Below are positions 24,610-32,196 of a stretch of 64,000 nucleotides of DNA, in pieces (positions within the stretch are counted from its first letter, which is position 1; each line of letters opens with the position of its first letter). The position numbers and the translations under genes were made by a program. This DNA comes from a virus. The notes under the pieces are model-generated. The model made no database searches, was not told the origin of the DNA, and worked only from the letters and a program-made list of their open reading frames with translations. The stretch lies in the IMG/VR virus record IMGVR_UViG_3300034284_002638, positions 37,674-101,673 of that record, one strand, 5' to 3'.

Positions 24610-24660
24610 CTTCAATCCTTTGTTCCTCTGAGAATTATGTTTGTGTAAACCGGGGGCCAT

Positions 24661-25111
24661 CCCTTAGGGTACACCCTTAATAGAACCTATTCTTTATGAT
24701 CGAATATGGTCTATTTCAGGATGTGCCCTAAAGTTCATTCTTCCTTTTGATCCTTTGCAAGTCCCCCGGCTTGAATTATACGACTTTTATTTTTGTACCC
24801 ATTACGGACCGTGACCCAGGCCCCATGACGCATCAAACTAGCGTCGGGTTACACGGGAAAACGCATAGATTTCTCTATGCCAAAAGTCTTTCATCAAGCG
24901 GTTCTGCCCCTTAGTTATTTCATACGCATCTCAGCGTAAGGCGTAGGACTACAAGGTCGTATAGGACCTTGCGTTCGTGACCCAACACGATGATCAATCG
25001 GTTTTTTGAAGTTCAAGGTTGAAGTTTTCGGTTTCTTAGGTTATAGTAGTTCATGTTCAAGTTTTCGTTGCCGCGAATCATATCTAATTCCGTTCAAATT
25101 GCAAGGTCAAA
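24661..25111. other. Structured non-coding region of about 450 bp at a strand divergence
   Basis: No gene fits here. Two copies of CGTGACCCA (24810-24818 and 24976-24984) flank four consecutive stem-loops: GACGC/GCGTC (24827-24845), GCATAG/CTATGC (24863-24880), TACGC/GCGTA (24923-24938) and CAAGGTC/GACCTTG (24952-24971). A perfect minus-strand TATAAT lies at 24775-24780 without a good -35. It may be a non-coding RNA, a replication origin or a regulatory hub; the sequence does not decide. Confidence 0.6.
25019..25047 (+). promoter_or_regulatory. Sigma70-like promoter for rightward genes
   Basis: TTGAAG (25019-25024), 17-base spacer, TATAGT (25042-25047). It would drive the genes at 25112 and 25779 with a leader of about 55 bases. 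Confidence 0.55.
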
Positions 25112-25792
25112 ATGAGAGAGCTAGAGCCCATCCTCAAGTACAAGATGGACGAGGTCGAGTCCAAGGCCTACAAAATAGCGATAATGTGGCAAGAAGAATG
25201 CGAGAGAGAGCTGCCCAAAGAACAGACCGTCAAGCTCAAGAAAAACTCAGACCCCAGAAAATCTACGCTTTTTAAATACTGCTACAAACTTGCCAAGGAA
25301 ATGAAGGGGATATTGCCCGATAACGATTTCAGGTTTTATATAAGGGCTCAAATACAGATCCTCAAAAGCATTAGAGAAGGCGAAATTCACGCATTGGTGG
25401 AGCCTCATTGTCTTGTAGGCGAAAAGGCATGGAAAAGATGGAAGGTTTGGAAAAGCAAGTACCAGAGAAAATTGAGAGAATCCTTGACCTCCGATGAAAT
25501 GGAAATATCAGCAAAGGACTCAAAGGTCATCGGAGACCTGGAGAATTCATTCAATCTCCTTTCTAGAAGGGGATGTCTTGTTTTTGAAGAATTAGAAAAG
25601 AATCAAGAAAACATAGGCAGATGGGTCAGCAATGGAGAATTATCTTGCTATTACATGGTTATTTCTCCTTGGATGAGAAAAATATTTGGAGATTTAGATG
25701 AATTCAATTTTGACAAGACATACTACAGATCCGCAATAAATCCTCATATTGATCAATTTTTTAGGACCAAGTTCAGCCATGAGTATCTTTGA
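25112..25792 (+). CDS. Hypothetical helical protein
   Basis: A protein of 226 residues, mostly helical and Lys/Glu-rich, with WKRWKVWKSKYQRKL in the middle and a C-terminal part rich in Tyr and Phe. No recognised domain. It follows the promoter and structured region, and overlaps the next gene by 14 bases. Its early-type promoter suggests a role early in infection. Confidence 0.65.
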   Translation: MRELEPILKYKMDEVESKAYKIAIMWQEECERELPKEQTVKLKKNSDPRKSTLFKYCYKLAKEMKGILPDNDFRFYIRAQIQILKSIREGEIHALVEPHCLVGEKAWKRWKVWKSKYQRKLRESLTSDEMEISAKDSKVIGDLENSFNLLSRRGCLVFEELEKNQENIGRWVSNGELSCYYMVISPWMRKIFGDLDEFNFDKTYYRSAINPHIDQFFRTKFSHEYL

Positions 25793-26189
25793 TAAAGATG
25801 ATGAAAATAAAGATGATATAACTAGGTTTCAAATACTTAATAAGAGAGGCTCTTACTTTGTCATGTACAAAGGGTGGGCCTACAATCTCTCTCCCTCATC
25901 ATATACTCAGATGAGTCTTTCCCCCGCGATCCTTGGTGTGGATTCTTTTTTGAAAGAAGGATCAAAAATAAAAGGAATTGACGGTAACTTAACGCTGGCG
26001 AGTTGCCCAGACTGGTTTTTGGGCTGTGATGTTAGGATAGAATTTCAAGAAAGGCTTCTTGACGGATGGGTTTATTCGCTCCATGCCGAGTCACTTAATG
26101 TAAAAAACTTTCACAGAGTTTGGATATGTCCATACTTGAAGTTCTTTTTTGAAAATCCTCCACCTAAGCTTTTCCTATCCTTGGAATGA
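25779..26189 (+). CDS. Hypothetical protein
   Basis: A protein of 136 residues from the ATG at 25779 (MSIFDKDDENKDDITRF). It is beta-rich in appearance, with SYFVMYKGWAYNLSP, CPDWFLGCDVRIEF and a final hydrophobic PKLFLSLE. No family recognised. It converges on and overlaps the leftward 26175 gene. Confidence 0.6.
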   Translation: MSIFDKDDENKDDITRFQILNKRGSYFVMYKGWAYNLSPSSYTQMSLSPAILGVDSFLKEGSKIKGIDGNLTLASCPDWFLGCDVRIEFQERLLDGWVYSLHAESLNVKNFHRVWICPYLKFFFENPPPKLFLSLE

Positions 26190-26543
26190 TTTGGGATGCA
26201 CAAGATAAGCCTCGTCGGCCACGGTGAGATATATCGACTCCTCATCTATCTTCAAACATAGCGAAGAAAGGAATTCAACAAAGTGCTTGAATTTTTCATC
26301 GCCATGAAATGCAACTTCGTATCGCTCATGTTTGTCTCGGACTATTTCCCCAGCATTGACCCAATAGCCTTTTATCTCACTTGATTCATGCGTGTAGGCG
26401 CAATACTCCGACACAAAAAAATCATGTATTTTATCCCTGACCTCATCGGTCAGTTTCTCTACTGGAACATAAAAAACGGCAACCTTGCCGACATATTTAA
26501 CGAATTGACTGTTGTCAATCATCCACTTTTTGAAAACTTCCAA
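26175..26543 (-). CDS. Hypothetical protein with internal-protein-like N-terminus
   Basis: A protein of 122 residues starting at a TTG (26543): (M)EVFKKWMIDNSQF. The F-K-K-W-M segment matches the start of the 27974 protein and resembles T4 internal head proteins. A compact alpha/beta body follows. It is 4 bases from the protease gene end and probably follows it in one transcript. Packaging in the head is inferred only. Confidence 0.5.
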   Translation of the reverse strand: MEVFKKWMIDNSQFVKYVGKVAVFYVPVEKLTDEVRDKIHDFFVSEYCAYTHESSEIKGYWVNAGEIVRDKHERYEVAFHGDEKFKHFVEFLSSLCLKIDEESIYLTVADEAYLVHPKSFQG

Positions 26544-26547
26544 TTAA

Positions 26548-27306
26548 TCATTCCGTTTTTATCTTCATGTTCTCCGCCACCCAGTCGACATACAGACTGA
26601 TTCTCGTATGAGCGCATTCGTCGCCGTAGTCCGAGTTTGACTTCCCATCCGTGGCCATCACGAAGGAATTTATCCCGGCCAGCTCATTGCCTATAAACAA
26701 ACCTCCTCCGCTGTCTCCGCTTGCTATCATATATTCCAACTGGGTTTTTTTTCCTACGGAGTTTGAGCACACAAGGACATTCCTTTCTGTCCTTTCTATT
26801 ATGTTAGATCCTGCTCTTCTTATTCCGTCTGATTTAACATATCCTGTGGAAAAGGTTCCGGTCATTCCATATCCTGCCATGCTTACTACTTTTGACACCT
26901 CATCGTCTTTTTCGTACAGCTTTGGATAAAAATCCATGACTAATTCGCTTTCGCAATATCCTAAGGCTATGTCGTGATATCCTATTTCATCTTCCTTGAA
27001 GTCCTTGTTTATTATGATTTTTTTTATGTCATAATCCTTGCCTTTAATTGAAACCTTTACATCTTCCGCTCCGCTAACTACATGAGCCGCAGTAAGGATC
27101 CAATGAGGGTCAATCACCACGGCACTTGCGTAGAAAATGTGCTTATCTTCCTTCTTCTCGCAGCAGCATATTCCTTTCAAGCTTACCACGCACTCAAATT
27201 TGGATCCATAATCCCTGTATTTCGAATCAGGAACCGAAGGGTCTATCGTACCCCCGAGCGAAAGAGAACTCATTACAAGTAAGATCAACATCCATGAGTA
27301 TCGCAT
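26548..27306 (-). CDS. Secreted trypsin-like serine protease
   Basis: A protein of 252 residues. A signal peptide (MRYSWMLILLVMSSLSLGG) is followed by a chymotrypsin-fold S1 domain. The triad is visible: His in ILTAAHVV, Asp in YHDIALGY, Ser in ASGDSGGGLF. GNELAGINSFV follows as expected. Several cysteines (CVVSLKGICCCEKK) are present. It would act in the periplasm or outside the cell. A TATAAATA late box sits 6 bases before the ATG. Secreted trypsins are rare in phages; the gene looks acquired. Confidence 0.88.
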   Translation of the reverse strand: MRYSWMLILLVMSSLSLGGTIDPSVPDSKYRDYGSKFECVVSLKGICCCEKKEDKHIFYASAVVIDPHWILTAAHVVSGAEDVKVSIKGKDYDIKKIIINKDFKEDEIGYHDIALGYCESELVMDFYPKLYEKDDEVSKVVSMAGYGMTGTFSTGYVKSDGIRRAGSNIIERTERNVLVCSNSVGKKTQLEYMIASGDSGGGLFIGNELAGINSFVMATDGKSNSDYGDECAHTRISLYVDWVAENMKIKTE

Positions 27307-27312
27307 GATACT

Positions 27313-27320
27313 TATTTATA
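27313..27320 (-). promoter_or_regulatory. Late-type TATAAATA box before the protease gene
   Basis: A perfect match, on the minus strand, to the T4 late promoter consensus TATAAATA, 6 bases upstream of the protease ATG. Confidence 0.6.
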
Positions 27321-27392
27321 TCTAAGCGATTTTAATATATTAGGATTTTTTCCAATAATCCGTCGTCAAAATTACGAATAATTCGCTTGGAA

Positions 27393-27641
27393 TCATTGAT
27401 TATTCTCTTCTTGACTAAGCCAATTTTTGAAACTTTCGTTTTTAGTTGCCAATTTCTGGAATGTGTTTATCTGTCTGGACGGGTCGTTAAGTATCTTCTT
27501 TATTTCTCGTTCTCCCGCCTTGCTGGTTATCTTCTCCCATGCTTTTATTCTTGTTTGTCTGCTGTATTTCTTGAATGTGCTCTCCAATCCTTTTGCAATG
27601 TCCACAATAGCGTTTTTGACATTAGTCTTATTAGATTCCAT
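27393..27641 (-). CDS. Small basic hypothetical protein
   Basis: A helical, Lys-rich protein of 82 residues (MESNKTNVKNAIVDIAKGL), ending with KNWLSQEENNQ. No recognised motif. It lies just after two smaller leftward genes that form a coupled pair. Function unknown. Confidence 0.6.
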   Translation of the reverse strand: MESNKTNVKNAIVDIAKGLESTFKKYSRQTRIKAWEKITSKAGEREIKKILNDPSRQINTFQKLATKNESFKNWLSQEENNQ

Positions 27642-27642
27642 C

Positions 27643-27792
27643 TTATTCCTCCTCTACATCCGTGAAAGATACCGTTATTTCGCTTGCGTCTTCGGGATAT
27701 AAGTCCTTAGCCCTAGACTCGGCCTCAAAAAGCGATTCGGATATTATGTAACCCTTGTCCTCTTGTCCCAAATACACGCCATATGTCTTCAT
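27643..27792 (-). CDS. Small acidic protein, 49 residues
   Basis: A short gene with AGAGG about 10 bases upstream of its ATG. The ATG overlaps the stop of the 27789 gene (ATGA). The product begins MKTYGVYLGQEDKGY and ends in an acidic tail (DVEEE). The overlap and ribosome site support it. Function unknown. Confidence 0.5.
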   Translation of the reverse strand: MKTYGVYLGQEDKGYIISESLFEAESRAKDLYPEDASEITVSFTDVEEE

Positions 27793-27968
27793 TTTTTGTT
27801 ATTCCTCTTTGAAACCCAATCCTTGAATTTCATCTTGATGACTTTTTCTTTCTCTTGAGGACAAGAGTCCGACATGGCTCCCCATACTTGAAAGTTTGGG
27901 TTTTTTCTGTCCTTGCAAGAAACTATTCCGAAATTTCCTGTCATTTCATTGATCATTTTTATGCTCAT
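27789..27968 (-). CDS. Small basic protein, 59 residues
   Basis: A 59-codon gene, MSIKMINEMTGNFGIV and onward, ending KFKDWVSKRNNKK. The K-F-K-x-W-V near the C-terminus resembles the F-K-x-W-hydrophobic segment that starts several neighbouring proteins, but at the wrong end. The stop overlaps the ATG of the 27643 gene. Function unknown. Confidence 0.5.
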   Translation of the reverse strand: MSIKMINEMTGNFGIVSCKDRKNPNFQVWGAMSDSCPQEKEKVIKMKFKDWVSKRNNKK

Positions 27969-27973
27969 CCGTA

Positions 27974-28774
27974 TCAGTAAGTACTAAATGCAGCGGCTAT
28001 AGCTTCCGCTATTTCATTTTGATGCTGGGATGGTGCAAAGTATTCCTCCCACTCCGAAGGCTGAGGATACCAAACATGTCCCTTTGCAGGAGATTGAACA
28101 TCATGGCCGAAACTCTTGATCATTCCAGTTGACGGATCATAACTCATATCGATCATGAATTGTTCCACCCTCGCGGATCCGGGAGCCTCAACTCCTTGCC
28201 CCCGGGGTTCAAAAAATATCAAATAGTTTTGCTTATTCTTTATTTCTTTTACTCCTCTGAAAACAAATATTTCTGGAATTATATCTTTTCTTCGGCATAA
28301 GTTAGATATTTTTAGCGTAAGTGAATCTAACTTTTCGTAATCATTTGAAGGCGACTCAGTGTCTCCATTACTTGCTTTTTTTATATGCTCAAACAATTCT
28401 GCGGCAAAAGACTCGTCAAATTTTTTATTAGAATGCATTAAGTCCTTGTAGGGTATTATTTTTTTGCACACCCACACGCTTTCTCCCTTCAAATTCGTCT
28501 GGAGCCTTCTCACTATGCTTTTAAAGGATCCTAGAGGACTTATGACCATCTGCATGGCTCCGGGCTCCCTGCCCCACTGAACTTGGTCCGGGTAGTCGGA
28601 AAAAGCCTTCCTTCCTCCAATTTCGTTAAGGAGCATGGTCTCTATCAATACTTCCGGATTGATAGGTATTATCGGACTTTCGTCCACGATTCTCGCAGGC
28701 ACGACACGTTCTTTTTCAAACCCGAATATGTCCCTACCTTCTTTCAAATCCATCCATTTTTTAAATGTTTTCAT
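27974..28774 (-). CDS. Hypothetical protein with internal-protein-like N-terminus
   Basis: A protein of 266 residues beginning MKTFKKWMDLKEGRDIFG, the clearest case of the T4 internal-protein-like N-terminus in the window. The body has PGAMQMVISPLGSFKSIVRRLQ and a long alpha/beta domain; no enzymatic motif is seen. The C-terminus ends in an Ala-rich helix. A TATATATC box is 4 bases before the ATG. It may be a head-packaged effector. Confidence 0.6.
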   Translation of the reverse strand: MKTFKKWMDLKEGRDIFGFEKERVVPARIVDESPIIPINPEVLIETMLLNEIGGRKAFSDYPDQVQWGREPGAMQMVISPLGSFKSIVRRLQTNLKGESVWVCKKIIPYKDLMHSNKKFDESFAAELFEHIKKASNGDTESPSNDYEKLDSLTLKISNLCRRKDIIPEIFVFRGVKEIKNKQNYLIFFEPRGQGVEAPGSARVEQFMIDMSYDPSTGMIKSFGHDVQSPAKGHVWYPQPSEWEEYFAPSQHQNEIAEAIAAAFSTY

Positions 28775-28778
28775 GCCA

Positions 28779-28786
28779 GATATATA
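28779..28786 (-). promoter_or_regulatory. Late-type TATATATC box
   Basis: TATATATC on the minus strand, 4 bases before the ATG at 28774. The same TATATA core read on the plus strand lies 15 bases before the rightward 28804 start, so the palindromic core may serve both genes. Confidence 0.5.
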
Positions 28787-28803
28787 GGTTCGAGGATGGC
28801 ATT

Positions 28804-29265
28804 ATGATTCCTAATTTCAAGAGGTGGGTGGTCGACAAGTATCCCGAAACATTAAAGGAGGGATCTAATCCTGGTTCTAAGACGGGCCTGTACGCTTTGA
28901 GTTATGGAGGAATTGGCCTATACCCGCCCGCTTGGTACCTAACTAGAAGCGCCGACGCCATCTTTTATCTTTCTATAGATGAACGGATATACAAGGGAGA
29001 CGACGCCGGAAGTTTCGACATCAGCAAGATCCCAGGATCCACGCCACAAAATTTAAATTCTGGGGAGGGCGGAGTTTGGAGCATATCCCATCTTGAAGGA
29101 CGCCCCACCCACGCCACCCAGAAAAATTATGCAGCCAGGAACGGAGAGAGAGGTCCTTGGGACATAACCCACATCAAGGGCAAGTCCACATGCCAGAAGA
29201 ATAACGATTTCGTTCCAGATCCTGGAGATGGCGGAATGTGGAAAATAAGCCACCTTCCATCTTAA
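28804..29265 (+). CDS. Four-repeat protein with internal-protein-like N-terminus
   Basis: A protein of 153 residues beginning MIPNFKRWVVDKYPE. From about residue 72 it has four copies of a G-x-(W/F)-x-I-(S/T)-(H/K)-(L/I) unit: GSFDISKIPG, GVWSISHLEG, GPWDITHIKG and GMWKISHLPS, spaced by about 25 residues. The repeats probably build a small beta array. No known family. GAGGAT before the ATG is a ribosome site. Confidence 0.6.
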   Translation: MIPNFKRWVVDKYPETLKEGSNPGSKTGLYALSYGGIGLYPPAWYLTRSADAIFYLSIDERIYKGDDAGSFDISKIPGSTPQNLNSGEGGVWSISHLEGRPTHATQKNYAARNGERGPWDITHIKGKSTCQKNNDFVPDPGDGGMWKISHLPS

Positions 29266-29957
29266 GCGAAGTTCATAGACTTAAGTTTCTGCCTTACCAT
29301 TTCAAATTGATTGAACTTTTCTTCCTTGGATATCGCGCAATTGGCGTGGTGTAGAAATATAGGAGCGTCTATGACTCCTATGGTCATGTTCCATATCTCC
29401 TTAGGAAACCTTTTCCACAACAACTTTTCATTGTTCTTGTATTCTACAATATTGTCTTGCATTCCCGATATATTATCATAAAGAACCTTGTTCATCACCA
29501 TCTGATCCCACTGACCTTCGCCCAGCGATATTTCATAAACCTCTTTCCAAAAATTCCTCACCCTATCGTTGTTCTTCATGGCCATGAATCCCATGTTCAC
29601 CATTCCGTTCAGATACTCCATCTGCGAAACTAGATCCACTTCTTTTTGAATAATATCGTTGCCTATTTTCACCCACTGCCTTGCCAAGAATTCTTGCATG
29701 ACCACAGAGAAGCATGGCTTGTAGAAAACTATGTCCACATCTGCCATGATGAATATTTCGTTCTCAGCGGAACACTCAAAAGCCCTCCAGAGTAAGTTCT
29801 TCCTCATATGATCGCCCGCCGATCCGCCCGCCATGGCGTTCTTTATCTCAAAATTTTCTATCTTGGATGGCATCAATTCCCATCTATCCTTCATGGAATT
29901 GATGAAATTGTCGTGCATGTCCTTGAAGTCTTCATTGTAACTATAGAAAATTTTCAT
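29262..29957 (-). CDS. Glycosyltransferase-like protein
   Basis: A protein of 231 residues. EIFIMADVDIVFYKP carries a D-V-D metal site, and NMGFMAMKNND with GQWDQMVMNKVL follows the pattern of nucleotide-diphospho-sugar transferases (PF03407-type). It probably moves a sugar onto a phage or host surface target. It overlaps the uvsW gene and is one of several glycosyltransferases in the window. Confidence 0.65.
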   Translation of the reverse strand: MKIFYSYNEDFKDMHDNFINSMKDRWELMPSKIENFEIKNAMAGGSAGDHMRKNLLWRAFECSAENEIFIMADVDIVFYKPCFSVVMQEFLARQWVKIGNDIIQKEVDLVSQMEYLNGMVNMGFMAMKNNDRVRNFWKEVYEISLGEGQWDQMVMNKVLYDNISGMQDNIVEYKNNEKLLWKRFPKEIWNMTIGVIDAPIFLHHANCAISKEEKFNQFEMVRQKLKSMNFA

Positions 29958-31351
29958 TCAATTATGGTCACATCGTGACCTTCCTTCTGCAATATTTTTA
30001 TTCTCTTCTTGCTGTGCTCAAGAAGATATTCGTTATTGTGAAATACAAAATCGTAATAGTTCAACACTTCCTTGTCGTCTGCCGTTCTTAGTCCTCTTCC
30101 TACCCTTTGTATTATGTGGTGATCGGCTTGTCCTCCGGCAGCATTGATTACATTGTGAGTCATGACATTGATTCCTGCGGTCATTATTTGTTGTGTAGCT
30201 AGAGCCGTTACTTTTTCTTTTGAGGTCTTGAGTTTGTCTATTACCATTTTTCTTGTCTCCAAGTCGTCCTTACCTTGAACCCACAATGCCCCAGGAATCA
30301 GAGAGGCCAAGGCGTCTCCTTGGGCTATTCTTTCAACAAGAATCAAGGTTCTCCCCTCAAGTTTCTCTGCCAATTCCTTTATCATCTCATGCAGGTGCCA
30401 GTTTTCAGCGATACCTCTCGTGACAGCATCCATGTACACCTCATATCTCAAGTCGGGCTCTCTCACCGGCATGAAAGTACATTTGGACTTAGAAAGAGTT
30501 CCTCGCTCTTGGAGATGGCTGGTCGTCAATGCTCCACCGACGCTCTTTGACTTGAGGGCTGGACCGAAATATCCCTTCACCAACCATTTTTGGCATTGGT
30601 CTTTCCCCCCGAACTTGAACGGCGTCGCACTCACCGCGGCACGGACGCTGCAGCTCTTGAGCTTGTTGAAGTACTTCTTGGGCTGCTTGCTCATGTTTTC
30701 ATGTATTTCGTCTACTATCAAAACGCGGATCTTGTCGAGCAGAGGCTCCATCTTGTGCAAGCTTTGCACGGTCGAGCATGTTATTATGTTTGGACTGGCG
30801 TGCTTTCCATAAAGCCTTCCCACATTATCGAATCCGTATTTGACTATTTCCTCGTAATTTTGCTCCACAAGGCTCTTCTTGTTGGCGAGGACCAAAGCAG
30901 GGCAGTTTTTGGGCATGGCCTTGAGTATCGCAAGCATTATCAGAGTCTTGCCGGCCCCGGTCGGAGCACATATCACGCCCCTCTTGTGCTTGATCAGCGA
31001 GTTCGTCAAGTCCACTTGGTAGTCGTACAAAGTCATTCCGCCGCCCAAGAAATTTTCATCTATCTCGTTGGCGACAAAGTTAAACTCGCCTCTCTCATCC
31101 ATGATCTTGTATTCCTCGCCTATGTGGGCGAGGGCGGCCTTGACCTCGGGAAGAAGCCCCGTGAGGAACCTACCCGTCTTCTTGCTGAAGAACTCGGTGT
31201 ATCCGTCCCACAACTTTTGCTTGTAGAGCCTGCTATGGAAATACCCCCTCTCCCTGAACCTCATGTTTTCATGGAGTACGCTCAGGACCTCGGGCTTTTC
31301 ACAATATAGCCACGAGTAGCAGTTTTGAATTCTTAGTATCGTTTCCTTCAT
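29954..31351 (-). CDS. uvsW: UvsW-like DNA/RNA helicase
   Basis: A protein of 465 residues. An N-terminal domain of about 110 residues is followed by motif I APTGAGKT, motif II DEIH, motif III SAT and motif VI QRVGRGLRTAD, giving an SF2 helicase of the SSL2/UvsW type. T4 UvsW remodels R-loops, forks and Holliday junctions and shifts replication to recombination-dependent mode. A TATAGT hexamer lies just upstream without a good -35. Confidence 0.9.
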   Translation of the reverse strand: MKETILRIQNCYSWLYCEKPEVLSVLHENMRFRERGYFHSRLYKQKLWDGYTEFFSKKTGRFLTGLLPEVKAALAHIGEEYKIMDERGEFNFVANEIDENFLGGGMTLYDYQVDLTNSLIKHKRGVICAPTGAGKTLIMLAILKAMPKNCPALVLANKKSLVEQNYEEIVKYGFDNVGRLYGKHASPNIITCSTVQSLHKMEPLLDKIRVLIVDEIHENMSKQPKKYFNKLKSCSVRAAVSATPFKFGGKDQCQKWLVKGYFGPALKSKSVGGALTTSHLQERGTLSKSKCTFMPVREPDLRYEVYMDAVTRGIAENWHLHEMIKELAEKLEGRTLILVERIAQGDALASLIPGALWVQGKDDLETRKMVIDKLKTSKEKVTALATQQIMTAGINVMTHNVINAAGGQADHHIIQRVGRGLRTADDKEVLNYYDFVFHNNEYLLEHSKKRIKILQKEGHDVTIIE

Positions 31352-31380
31352 AATTGTTGACTATAGCACAAAATCCCCAA

Positions 31381-32196
31381 TCATGGAACAGATCCAAGCA
31401 GTTCCTTCCATCCGGGGCTGTGTACGCATGTCGCTTTTACGAGCGTCGATCCGCTGGAGTTGAACCACGGCTCATACATGAATTTCTTTTCCTGCCTTAT
31501 GACTCTTGGATCATGGCTCATATTGAGTTGGCAAATTCCGTTTCTGCAAATATCGGGAGTTTTGTACTCGGGGTACATGTCCGCCAAAATAATGGAGAGA
31601 ACCAGTTCGTCGTTGGAGCCTCTTCTTCCGTAGAAGTTTTTTATTTTGTGTGTCCATTTTTTAAAGGCATCGCATATTAATTCAATCTTTTCACAACTGA
31701 TCACTATCAATCCGCCATTGACATTCTTCCACTCTTTAAAGCCATTTTCTTTTGCGAATTCCTCGTGTCTTTGAAAGGTTTGTCCTTGCCACGACCACCC
31801 TCTATTGATCCTGCTACTTACCTCCTCGTTTTCGGTGACTATGGACTGGCACCAAGCAGAGTAGAAGTCAGACTGATATATGCTCTCGTCAAAGTGCATT
31901 TTGTCAACGCACTCGCAGTCGCTGTCCAAGTATATTAGTTTTTTGAAGTCTTTGAGTATGTCTTTCATGCTCAAGAGCGATCCAAGCTTGAACGAGTACG
32001 ATTGACCCTCCAAGCAGAAATCATTTATATCTCTGTCTAGCAGAACATGGATGTCACATAAGTTCGGCTTATTCGGAGACAAGCATGCGGTCACCGCCTC
32101 CTCGTTGAAATTCTTTATCGTCCTGAACAAGTTGGAAGCCATCCGCTCAAAGACAGAGCCTTGAGCCACGGTGAATATCAATGTGTCGCTTTTCAT
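31381..32196 (-). CDS. Glycosyltransferase-like protein
   Basis: A protein of 271 residues from the ATG at 32196, which overlaps the upstream stop (ATGA). LIFTVAQGSVFERM opens a GT-A-like fold; KKLIYLDSDCECVDKM gives a D-S-D metal site; NVNGGLIVISCEKI and GSNDELVLSIIL match positions of related transferases. The acceptor is unknown. It is probably co-transcribed with the 32193 fusion gene. Confidence 0.65.
   Translation of the reverse strand: MKSDTLIFTVAQGSVFERMASNLFRTIKNFNEEAVTACLSPNKPNLCDIHVLLDRDINDFCLEGQSYSFKLGSLLSMKDILKDFKKLIYLDSDCECVDKMHFDESIYQSDFYSAWCQSIVTENEEVSSRINRGWSWQGQTFQRHEEFAKENGFKEWKNVNGGLIVISCEKIELICDAFKKWTHKIKNFYGRRGSNDELVLSIILADMYPEYKTPDICRNGICQLNMSHDPRVIRQEKKFMYEPWFNSSGSTLVKATCVHSPGWKELLGSVP

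Noticed and set aside
24661-25111. Group I intron, tmRNA or RNase P RNA
   Set aside because: No matching conserved core (no tmRNA acceptor/tag or intron P7-like element) could be recognised; left as unassigned structured region.
26543-27306. Lysogeny or integration functions in the accessory region
   Set aside because: No integrase, excisionase, repressor or attachment-like repeat was found anywhere in the window.
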